Assembly: GCA_900404475.1 (NCBI GenBank)
Contig: OUQQ01000092.1
Coordinates: 1 to 46,107, forward strand
Direction: 5' to 3'
DNA: 46,107 bases
DNA from: Spongospora subterranea
Lineage: Eukaryota; Endomyxa; Phytomyxea; Plasmodiophorida; Plasmodiophoridae
In this document: one piece after another, positions 11,599-21,010 of the stretch
How positions within the stretch are numbered: position 1 is the first letter of the stretch
Layout: each line of letters opens with the position of its first letter
Translations under genes and position numbers: made by a program
Notes under the pieces: generated by a model
What the model was told of the DNA's origin: nothing
The model's input: the letters and a program-made list of their open reading frames with translations, nothing else
Databases searched by the model: none

Positions 11599-12126
11599 TT
11601 AGTCGTCGTCGTCGTCATCATCGTCTTCCGTTTCGGAACCTTGAGTCTCAGAATATGCAACCTTCTTGATTATCTAAAATCGATTATCAGCACGTATATT
11701 TCAATGCTCAGCTTTTTTCCGCAGTACCTCCGTATAATGCCGCTTGCAGTACGCCAGACGAAATACCTTATTTAAGCAAGCTTTTTCAACACATGTTATC
11801 AAGTGCTTTTGATTCAAAGTATTTTCCCTATCGCTGTGAACTGTTTGCGTGACTTCCATCACATTTTGAACTTGTTTCCTCTTGACCATTTCGTGAAAAT
11901 GAAGCAAGCAAAGTCCGGTTGCGTTGTCAGCAATGTCCATTCCACAATCTGATTTTTTACAACTTGATTGCAGATTACTTAAAATTTGACTCACAGATTT
12001 CCCGTGAATATCAACCTTGGAACACCCGTTTTTCACTCGATAATTGTTGTACACGGAAGTAACCGATGATAATTTATCATCCAAATTCGACAGTTCCCTC
12101 GTATGTCTTTTGTCTTTGTGACTCAT
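11599..12126 (-). CDS. Unknown Cys/His protein with an acidic C-terminal tail
   Basis: Two exons joined by an intron at 11674-11727. The first starts MSHKDKRHTRELSNLDDKL and carries scattered Cys/His pairs, the clearest being CVEKACLNKVFRLAYCKRH (C-x4-C-x9-C-x2-H), which could bind zinc. The second exon continues IIKKVAYSETQGSETED and ends in a run of Asp residues before TAA at 11599-11601. About 160 residues. Acidic tails of this kind occur in nuclear and chromatin proteins, which is inference only. It lies between DOA1 (convergent) and the BRCT protein (tandem). No family recognised. Confidence 0.65.
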
Positions 12127-12268
12127 AACTGGAAAAAATTTCCACTAATAAACTACGGTAATGTTAGCAGATTTACTACAGTTGATGAGCACGCGCTACT
12201 CTGCATGTTTGAACATGGGATAACAGTAGGGCAAGTTTTATTTGGTGAGAGAAAATAGTGTCAACATA

Positions 12269-13790
12269 TCAAAAGATTGGGCTTGCATTAGCAGTCATGT
12301 ATTCTTCGGCATCTTTTTTTCGGAATGTCATTAGAGAATCCAACAACCATTTTGTCGAAACTGTGCCTGGATCATTATCAGATGAGATTACGACGGTTGC
12401 ATCATGTTCTTCGTCTTCTATGGAAGCTCCACAATTCAAAAATAATTCTTGCATTACTTCTCGACCAGGTTCGACGCCTTCCCGAACATAAATACGCTCA
12501 CCATAAAACAGTCCTTTAAAATGGGACTTAGCATGAGTTTCTCTTGACCGCTTTCCGGCAATGTCTGGAAATTCAAATGACGTGGGGGACAACCATTTAC
12601 CAGCAGCGACCGAATCCAATACCCATTTCGAAGAGACGATCCATGCTCCTACAAAAGGTTCAACGAATTTTCTTTGACAAGAGTGACAGTTTAGATACCT
12701 TTGCTTAGCGCGTAAAATACTTTGATTGTTCGAGCTGGCTTTTCCACGATCACGTAATCAGCATCCACAGTATCGATAATTTTGTACATTCCAAAGTTTT
12801 TAACAAGGTCAAATGCTGCATCACTTGTAACTTCATCAACTTGTGACAAGCTAATTGTAGGGCTCGTACTATGGTCTGGAACTGAGCCATCAAGTTTCGG
12901 CCTTTCCTTCTTGGTCCGTTTGGAGCTAGGTGGTGTGGCTTTTTTCAGGCGTGCCTTACCGTCGCTAATATTCTCCTTTTCAAATGCTACTGAACCTGAA
13001 TCGGAGTGTTCTTCATAGGCTGAGGCACCGTCAAGTGGAGATTGCGATTCTGTTTGTACAAGTCATTACCATTGCCATTGGGCTTTTTCAGAGAGGTGTC
13101 TTTTGACTTCGTATTCTTAGTTTTGTTCTGCTTTGAGGTGGAAGGACCTTTACTGACAATGGGTAGCTTATCCTCATCTGTCAACCATTGAAAATCGGTT
13201 TAGTAAGCTGAGAAGGTGACTACCAGCAGGTTTTTCTTTCTCATTATCTGGGTGGGGTGATGATCGCTTCACAGGAATCTTCTTGCCACTTACCTGCATG
13301 GCTTGCCCTTTATTAACATATTTCGGCTGCCAGCACAAATAAAATAACAGTGTTTTTCAGTCAATAAGCCACACCTGTGCATCTACATTCTCCGCTAGCC
13401 AAGCATTCTCTTCAACTTGTTCATTAGCTTGTTGACACCTAAAGAGTTTGTGAGCCCAATCAATGCTTGATGAGTAATGAACGATGAATTTTTGTTACTC
13501 AATTGCCCAAAAAGGCGAAACAACATGAACGTCAGGAGATTTGAGACACTTTTTCAGCGCCTGTTTATTCACCCCATCTAATGTAAGTAAGCTGCTCAAT
13601 CGGTGAATTCCCGCAACTACAGATGGCGACCTTTCCAGATCAGATGCGTCGTATTAACATTATATCGAGTATCAATTCTGGCGCCGAGGTTATGCAAGAT
13701 ATCTTCCACAACATTCTGAGAATATTCACTTCCCTCCTCTGATGTGATATCTATCAGGGCGCGGACTGAAGCAAGTGGTTCCTGATTCAT
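12269..13790 (-). CDS. MCPH1: Microcephalin-like protein with three BRCT domains
   Basis: BRCT1 is N-terminal (VRALIDITSEEGSEYSQNVV, then LGARIDTRYNVNTTHLIWKD, closing with VHVVSPFWAIEC). A long Lys/Ser/Thr-rich linker follows. The C-terminal tandem BRCT pair has LVKNFGMYKIIDTVDADYVI with WIVSSKWVLDSVAAGKWL, and FLNCGASIEDEEHDATVVIS with VSTKWLLDSL. One BRCT, a basic linker and a C-terminal pair is the layout of vertebrate MCPH1, which binds phosphorylated H2AX and acts in DNA-damage signalling and chromosome condensation. Fungal BRC1/MDC1-type proteins are alternatives for the pair. Several introns of about 50 bases interrupt it; one uses a GTCGCC donor. The start at 13788-13790 (MNQEPLASVRAL) is the ATG nearest the domain. 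An upstream in-frame ATG exists and the 100-N gap lies 235 bp further on. Confidence 0.8.
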
Positions 13791-13823
13791 CCCCCTTTTG
13801 CACAAAAGAACAGCGGATAACAA

Positions 13824-14191
13824 CTGATAATATTGTACGGGATGGAAATACAGTCAGATACGCAGTTACACAATACGAGTGACGTTTATCGGTACACCCG
13901 GAAACAGAATTAAACGTGACCATGAGGTCTTCAATGATCCGGTTATACTCGGTGCTGTAACACCCCACTATACACTTAATGCTACACATGGTAACACAAC
14001 AAATGGACCATAGACCGGCAAGCAGNNNNNNNNNNNNNNNNNNNNNNNNNNNNNNNNNNNNNNNNNNNNNNNNNNNNNNNNNNNNNNNNNNNNNNNNNNN
14101 NNNNNNNNNNNNNNNNNNNNNNNNNGCAGACGAGAACAAGACAAGGGAAATCGGTAACCGATTAGTCATTTGAATGAGTAGACGAGATATA
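13824..14191. other. Intergenic with scaffold gap of 100 N
   Basis: N-run at 14026-14125, exactly 100 bases, the usual placeholder for a gap of unknown size. Flanks are short and show no gene. Open frames across it are meaningless. Confidence 0.9.
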
Positions 14192-15229
14192 TTAGTCAAG
14201 ACCTGCAAAGAAGGATGATCCCGATGGAGGATGTAATCCATTCGGCCGGTCCGTCATTGGCGTGTCGCTGTTTTCATCTGCCTCTGCGTCATCGTCTTCG
14301 TCGTCGACTTCAAATAAATACCCTGCCTCCCAGAATTTTACCGCTCCGTCATGCGCACAGCTCGCGATCCATTGCTTGTCGTGCGACAACCTGATCCTCT
14401 CAACAGGGAAATCGTATTGCCCGATTACTCCGAGTAATTTGTTTGGTTGGATTTGAACAATTCGGATTAAGCCATCGCTGGAAGCTGTGCACACTGTGTC
14501 TTGATCAATTGCGATCAACGATTCGATCGATTGAGGGTGTCCGGGGTATCGGTCATCATAATCCCCGAAGTCACCGTAAGAAAACACGACCAAGACGCCA
14601 TCCTGAGATCCGCAAATGACCTTCTTCCCACCTTTGATTACACAAACTGATAGTAATTCGTCTTCTACACAATCAGACATGGCTTCTAGCGACCCCTTGC
14701 CGCGAATATCCCATACGCCAAGAGTTCCGTCAGCACTTGTTGCCAAAACGTGAAATTGCTCAGGTACAGCACAAAAATCCGAGATATAATCGGCATTTTC
14801 ATGTTGTGTCCATGATATTGATGGCTGCCTCCAGTTAGTACGCACATCCCAAAGAGAAACATCGCCTTCATCGTCACCAGAAATCAAAAGATTATGCTCG
14901 TACGTTCCAAGAACGTTGATGGGAGATGAGTGAGCATTTTTCCCCTGATGAACTACAACCTGCGCATTCAGATCTAGAACCGCGATACTCTGATCTTTTG
15001 AGGCAGAATATAATCCATTTCCGCAGAAAGTGAAAACAATTGATCGGCAAGCATCTGAGTGATGTCTTGACGAAAAGAGAATGCGTTGAGCACCATCGTT
15101 ATCGTATGCAAACAAATGAACTGAACCGTCGACCAGGCAAGCACCGGCGACATCACTTTTCGGGTGTAAAGCGATATCGTGTATGTGAAGATCGTCGCCA
15201 AACGTGATGTCGCTAGGAGTTGGCTTCAT
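14192..15229 (-). CDS. WDR55: WDR55 / Jip5 WD40 ribosome-biogenesis protein
   Basis: Intronless 345-residue ORF, ATG at 15227-15229, stop at 14192-14194. WD repeats run from the N-terminus (IHDIALHPKSDVAGACLVDG, GLYSASKDQSIAVLDL, LLISGDDEGDVSLWDVR, LATSADGTLGVWDIRGKGSL, KVICGSQDGVLVVFSYGDFG, TVCTASSDGLIRIVQI, WIASCAHDGAVKFWE) to an acidic tail (VDDEDDDAEADE). The opening HIHDIALHP, the GDDEGDVSLWD block, the FSYGDFGDYDDRYPGHPQSI segment and the acidic C-terminus are characteristic of WDR55/JIP5, a nucleolar protein needed for rRNA processing. It is one of the few genes in the window without an intron, possibly reflecting retroposition or intron loss. Confidence 0.92.
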   Translation of the reverse strand: MKPTPSDITFGDDLHIHDIALHPKSDVAGACLVDGSVHLFAYDNDGAQRILFSSRHHSDACRSIVFTFCGNGLYSASKDQSIAVLDLNAQVVVHQGKNAHSSPINVLGTYEHNLLISGDDEGDVSLWDVRTNWRQPSISWTQHENADYISDFCAVPEQFHVLATSADGTLGVWDIRGKGSLEAMSDCVEDELLSVCVIKGGKKVICGSQDGVLVVFSYGDFGDYDDRYPGHPQSIESLIAIDQDTVCTASSDGLIRIVQIQPNKLLGVIGQYDFPVERIRLSHDKQWIASCAHDGAVKFWEAGYLFEVDDEDDDAEADENSDTPMTDRPNGLHPPSGSSFFAGLD

Positions 15230-15463
15230 TATTTTTTTGAGTGTTCACCCTTATTATTTCAATTCGCATAGGTGGTCGGCCAGCCCTAGATCTATAAAAG
15301 TCCGAAATACTGGTTCCCGCAAAGCTGTTTGCGCACGGAGTCCGGGTCGTTCTCTGCTTGTCAATGGCATTTACCGGAAAGTGGTACATGTGCCTTCCGT
15401 AGTCGGTTTTATCGTCAAACACTTCGCATGACACCAGTAGGGGTTGGCTGATAGTGTCTTTGC

Positions 15464-15791
15464 TTGACTGGGTTATTATATTACAACATTCGAATATGAC
15501 GTCGCTGTGGTTGCCCCAATTTGTAGTGTCACCTTCGTTTCCGAATTCTGGGATCCCGAAGTGGCTCTTCTCTGCTGGAATCGTGACAGTGCTGCTTTTA
15601 CTGTTACCGAAAATAATACGTGTCTGGGTTTACTGACAGCAAATCCAGACGTCAGTAGGAACTTCCACGTGTTATTTCCGATTACAGTAAATCAGCACAA
15701 CCGACGACAAAGACTTGTACCAATTTACGTGAGCAAACGTTTCGGACCATGTTTCATTTCCGACGTTCTTGGTCACCGCACAGCATAGCTG
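15464..15791 (+). CDS. Unknown protein, likely terminal exon
   Basis: Frame open from about 15464 to the TAG at 15789-15791, with protein-like composition: YDVAVVAPICSVTFVSEFWD, VALLCWNRDSAAFTVTENN, a C-terminus rich in Arg/Val ending VLGHRTA. No in-frame ATG near its 5' end, so upstream exons in 15230-15463 are probable; that stretch also has protein-like frames on both strands, so the structure is unresolved. It would be divergent from WDR55. No family recognised. Confidence 0.4.
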
Positions 15792-16214
15792 AATGCAATT
15801 TTTGTGATGATCTGATATTATATGGTGAACACGATGTCGCTTGGCCCGAATCGTGTTCCAGTGAGCGAAAAAAAGGAATTCCCTGCAGGTTCATGAATCT
15901 GCCAGGTCACGATTTATGCTAGCGAAACTATGAGAACCCATCAAAAACAAGCTAAAGTCCATATCCCGCCACACGTTATGAAGGACTTCCCCATTTATTC
16001 GACAAACGTAGGGATGATTCTTTTTCTTTATCTGACAGATGATATATCGAAGAACACGAGCACGAGCGGGTGGTTGGTAGTGATCAGTGCTTAGGACGGG
16101 TTCTCTCATGCATCAGACCTGGTCCGGCATTGGAGGAAGAATCATCGCAATGTTCCCTAATTAAGTTGCTTGACCATTCCCACTCGTTATCACGTGACAA
16201 ATAGCATTAGAACG
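15792..16214. other. Intergenic
   Basis: No coherent gene. A 72-codon minus frame at 15891-16109 has no supporting splice structure or family resemblance. Confidence 0.4.
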
Positions 16215-17508
16215 TCAGATATTCGGGGAGGAAAACGCAGCACCGGTCTCTGATACATGTGCCAAATTTGACGTTGAAGAAATGATATACTGCAAGTGTG
16301 TGCAAAGAAAGGATATATCTAGATGTTTTAAACATCCATCTAGGCAACCAGGCTGATGTGAGAAGCGGTGCATCTGAAGAACACATTGGGTTATGATGTG
16401 GAAAGGAACTGCTTGGAGAGCTCATTGGCATTCGTTTTTGACGAAGTGATTGCGAGCGACAAAAAGTCCAGACTCAAATTTGGATTATCTCGAAGACAGA
16501 CAACAACGGTTTCTGTAAGTAGATCGTGATTGTAAGAATGAATAGGTAAACGTAGACGGACGCTACGCAGCGGACTCCGAATCGCCCGAATCAAAGCTAC
16601 GATATGCTCCGATACATCTTCAGAAACATTACCGGCAATATCCAAGATGTCAAGGGTGGGCGACAGCGACGTTTGGATAGTTTTCAGAAGATTCACGCCA
16701 ATAATATTAGGAAAACGAGTCTTTCTTCGGAAAAACGGCAACTCTTCTGGATGGCGTCGTAAAGCGACTTTGTGTGAGGTCTGGTCAACGAGATTAGCAA
16801 TGTTCATTATCATCTCCTACCAAAATGGTTTCAAGGCAATTTTCTTTGGATGATGCCATGAAACTAACCATGTATAAAGGATCACCGTTGACGTCATAAG
16901 TGTTCATCGCAGTCGATGCGACCTGTAGAGTTCGCAACGATAAGGAATTCGTCATCAAGGCGCCCAAAGATGCGGAATTGAAACGGGTGGTCAAGTGGAT
17001 ATCGGCGGCGAACAGCTTCTTGAATGACCGACAGTTTTGCAAGGAATTGCACAGAACTGAAAATCCATGATCGCCGATATCGTTGTCAGAAATATCGAAT
17101 TCCGCAACATTCGGAATCTGAAAAGTGTTCAACAAAGCATCCGGAGAAAACCCGCACTGTGTTTACGATTTGAGTGGAGAAACATCTTGACAAAACAATC
17201 ATGGAGTCGGACGATAATCCGGATGAAGAAAGGCATAAGAAGCTGATCCTATTAGAGTGACAGCTTTTTGGCAAAGAGATGAATAGACCAAGAAGATGGG
17301 CGGTGCTGATCCCTTCTCGGTCAGACAGACCGGGTCCCTTTTTGATATACAGATGATCACCTTTGACGGATCCTAGGCCGAGTTTCATATGCAATAGCTG
17401 ATCATTAACGCCGTGTCGTAGGCAATGGAGGCGATATCGACGTTGACAAAAAGCATTGGACATGAATGCAATTGATTCTCTGAGCACCCCTAAGGACATT
17501 GCAGACAT
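16215..17508 (-). CDS. Leucine-rich-repeat protein (RanGAP/CARMIL-like LRR style)
   Basis: At least four exons. An exon beginning MSAMSLGVLRESIAF holds a region of unknown fold with GDHLYIKKGPGLSDREGI. LRRs follow: ISFLCLSSSGLSSDSMIVLS, then after an intron (donor GTAAAC, acceptor tttcag) IIPNVAEFDISDNDIGDHGF, LRTLQVASTAM, and after a 40-base intron near 16810 LSPTLDILDIAGNVSEDVSE, PLRSVRLRLP and a last repeat CLKHLDISFL. The stop is at 16215-16217. The repeat type (LxxLDISxNxIGDxGxxxL) is the ribonuclease-inhibitor-like LRR of RanGAP (Rna1) and CARMIL proteins. The early stretch could be a degenerate PH-like region as in CARMIL, which is speculative. Upstream exons are possible. Confidence 0.7.
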
Positions 17509-19328
17509 CGGTCGTAGGTACGGTTCACCCTTAATGTATCACTGCACTACACTTTCGATTGAAAAAGTGCAGCATCCGGTGATCACAGTGTGGCCCGAAC
17601 GATGAATGTAGCCGACAGAGTGTTTCAAGGCGGTTGAAGCGCGAAGACCTCCAGGTTACGTAGATTTCTTCCAGCAACTATCCTCGAGTAAAAGTTGGGT
17701 TTGTTAGTTCAAACTGAGACGAATTTATAGAGTGGGATGACGGCAACTTCAGCGCAATGCCGGCCATGTTATGCTAAAACAGTATATTGAGACACAAATC
17801 ATCAAACAGACAAAACCAGCTAATCGAGAAGCGGGACACAATAAACAAACATCGAGTTGTAAGGCTGTAGTCAGCACATGCACAAAGGAATCAAGTGCTG
17901 GCTACACAAATGGGCAAACGAAAACGAAGTGAGTGCTGCCTAAACAGATTCTGGGTAGAAGCGGATTACTAGTTACTAGGCGCCAACAGTAGCTTTGTTC
18001 GACACCAGAGAAGCGAAATTCTATATGTATTTTCCAAAAGCTCATTTGCATCTATCAATAGCTTCTCGGTTTTCTCTCCATAATCCCGCCATACCAAAGG
18101 TTCTATCCGAGGGGAAGATTCTATCTGAGGGAAAATCCTTTGTATCGATCGTGATAACCACCCTTCAGAAGATGGTAAAAACCCACCCTTAAGCTGATCG
18201 TCAACCCAATTGCCTCGTTTCATTCCCCCGACACTCAGCCTCGGCTCGTCAACGCCTTGAAGTTTCTGTTCCAATTATGTCATCCATTTTCATCGAAATT
18301 TTAAAATTTGGGGGTTTTTCCGTTGTTTGGGGACGGGTGTTCGCGTAATGATGAACCGCTTTCTGGGGCATCAGGCCGAATGCAGAAAATCAAAAATTGA
18401 CGTTGTTTCAGCATCAGTAGTAAAGTTAGTGAGCGGTAGGAAGAGTCTGTTCGCTGGTTGTCGAGGTGAGCACTCTAACAGTACCAAAAAACTGAAATGA
18501 TAACCGAATATATTAATAACTTGCTCTTATATCAGCCTATAAATAACAAACCGTTGCAAAGTGCATGCCGGCCATAGGATAGGTCGGAAATAAATTATAC
18601 AATTAGAACAAAGTGCAAGTAACATTTGATATTTCTAAAAAGATATAAGCACGTGGATGTCCAGGGTTTGTTCATGTAGTTCAGATCATGAAAACAACGC
18701 TTTAAGTCTGAGTAATGTGATGGTCACAAAAGGGATGACATGATTTGTCGAGTCGAGGTAAGGTTAAAAGAAGCGAAGTTGGGAACAAGAAAACGAGGAG
18801 TAAACCCTCCAGCAATGAGGCGATGGTGGAGAAGAACACTTTAGAGGAGGATACTTAAACGTTTTTCTTGAAATGGTGTTTTCGACCTTGGGTGATGGAG
18901 GTTACCTTGATAACGACATCTAAAATATGGGCCGATCCATCAGTTTACCGTCCCCAAAAGCTGACCAGCTTGGGCATCATTCCGTCATTTATGGTCGCAG
19001 CATGGCTGAATGATTCTGTTTGACACGCCTCATTTTACAATGATGCCTTTGCAACACCCGTTGGTCAACATATTTTACGTAGGGGTGTTGAATCATCCAG
19101 ACGTGGTCCAGAATGCACTAATGGCCCAGGGTCATTATTCTGGTGTGCAGTGTATGGGCATTTTCTCTGTTCTACACAATGTGAACTGCCCTTCATATTT
19201 GTGCAAAATTTCAATAGATGCACATACAATTGCACAACGGCACAAGGTGATGCTAATATGCCGGAAAAGTGTTTTGCCAAACATGTTGAGACCTTTAAAG
19301 TGTCATCATTTAATAACGAAGATAACGA
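17509..19328. other. Gene-poor region, left part
   Basis: About 1.8 kb without a recognisable gene. A minus frame at 17969-18274 (contains GVDEPRLSVGG and GNWVDDQLKGGF) is the only protein-like stretch; it lacks an ATG at its 5' end and matches no known family. A plus frame at 19010-19423 has random-looking composition. Confidence 0.4.
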
Positions 19329-20207
19329 CCAGTGATTATGTGATGAGGGTTGGAAAGAGGTGTATCAAGAAGAGGAAGGACGGCTGGGCAACCGCCATTG
19401 GTTCCCGTGATACCAAATCATGATTGACAGCAGGCTGCTGCTGATCGGGCCTATCGGATGCTAAAGGACGGCATGATCGCGTACAATAAAATATAGGCGG
19501 GCAGATTGATTTTTACTGCACATATCGGATTGGCGACCAAACATGTAGCGGCCAGCACGAGGTGACGCCGCAAACCTGCAAGACGGCGGCCTAACACCAC
19601 AGGAAGACAATCCAGCTACATGACATCGGCGGCGGGTGGCAGAGGAGACAACGGGCGCTTGACAGTTGCTCTCTCTTGGTTTTCACTCCTGTTAGCCAGG
19701 TTCGACACACCGATAGTCATGCAGCGTACTGGCCTTTGAAGATCTGCAAGTGTCGCTGGTGTCGATGGGTTATATGGAGTCGTTTCTCTAGTTCTGAGGC
19801 CTCGCGCTTCCGACGCCATGGGTGCATGCCTGCCAATTTCCAAGCTTTGCTTGTGGCGCAAGACCAGCGATTGGCCAAGAACTACAATCAATGACAGACT
19901 TAACAACTGCCATGTAATTGGTGCCCGACCTGGCCAGCAGTGTTTTCGGCCAAGTCGCAGGCCCGCCCAAGATCAATTATGCCAAGGCGGTTCAGCAGAA
20001 TCTGTCTTATGTGGCTGTAAAACCTACCTTCGGTTCCCCCAGTTCCTGCCCTCGTCTTCATCTTTTCACTCATTGCCGCTGTAATAGGCCCGCTCAGCAG
20101 CAGCCTGCTTAAACTCATGATTTAGTATTACGGGAACCAAATGCGGTTGCCCAGCCGTCCTTCCTCCATGAAAAAACTCTTTCCAACCTTCACTACGCAA
20201 TCACTGG
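19329..20207. mobile_element. Inverted-repeat element (possible decayed DNA transposon, MITE or foldback)
   Basis: Bases 19329-19454 and 20084-20207 are reverse complements of each other with scattered mismatches and small gaps. The best conserved cores are GGTTGGAAAGAG, GGAAGGACGGCTGGGCAACC and AGCAGGCTGCTGCTGA. The interior is about 630 bp and somewhat more GC-rich than its surroundings. No transposase, integrase or reverse-transcriptase motif is readable inside. Long subterminal inverted repeats without a gene fit a non-autonomous DNA element or foldback element. If transcribed it would form a long imperfect hairpin. No target-site duplication was identified. Confidence 0.6.
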
Positions 20208-21010
20208 ATCATGGAATGATTACACTCTCTGAACTGAGTACACTCCATGAATTGATGGCAAGCGGAGCAGATGAATTTTCAAGTTGATACATCAGAACGC
20301 AATGATGGAAGTTCTTGTCAAATGTGTCGCAAATTTATTCTTGTGCACGCCATCTATTCTAAAATTACAGCTTACCATGCAGCAATGGCCATGTTTGCGG
20401 CTGAATTATACTGCATTTCCCAGAGGATTTTGATCATGTACAATATCCCTGAATGATTTGCCCCAAATAACAACTGCAGATAGGACATAACGCAAACTCG
20501 TACTAAGCAGCGCACGATTGGTGCCTTCATGCAGGTCAATCGGAACCGATGAATCCATAAAATTGCCAAACCTAATCATGCAGTTTGCAGGGCCCAACGA
20601 CAGCATGATTGCCGCTGCCTAACACGCTAGATGGGGACTATAACGGCCGAGAATGGCACTGCCAACTGTTCGGATTATCGCTCGATACCCATTATCACCG
20701 ATTCTTTTACGTACCTGCTGCATAATCTGGCTGCGATGATGACCTGCTTCATGGCATTGATCATGTCCAGAAATCATGACACCCACGAATCATTTGCTAG
20801 CATGATATATGACCTGACGCCATCAATCATTGCTTTAACGTCCCGCACATTGGGGTCCTTATCCGGTTATCCTCATCGCTGTTGAAGCAAATATTGACAG
20901 TTGGCGCAGCCGGTCCCGCAGTCCGAACCATACGTTGACTGTTGCCTCGGCAGGGCAGCCTCTGACACGTGACTAACGTATGCTCCGTGGGAGAGGCTCG
21001 TTTGACATGA
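20208..21010. other. Gene-poor region, right part, with decayed-looking minus-strand coding
   Basis: On the minus strand at about 20880-20640 a protein-like reading (RDVKAMIDGVRSYIMLANDS, then MINAMKQVIIAARLCSRYV) is broken by stops without splice sites, as in a decaying gene or element. Nothing recognisable otherwise. Confidence 0.3.

Noticed and set aside
11604..11632. Simple GTC/ATC trinucleotide repeat
   Set aside because: It encodes the Asp-rich tail of the 11599-12126 gene and is not a separate feature.
13726..14241. 171-codon minus frame spanning the 100-N gap
   Set aside because: The length comes from N's translated as X; only its 3' part overlaps real coding (the BRCT gene).
19010..19423. 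137-codon plus-strand ORF before and across the inverted repeat
   Set aside because: Random composition, overlaps one repeat arm, and no homology-like motif.
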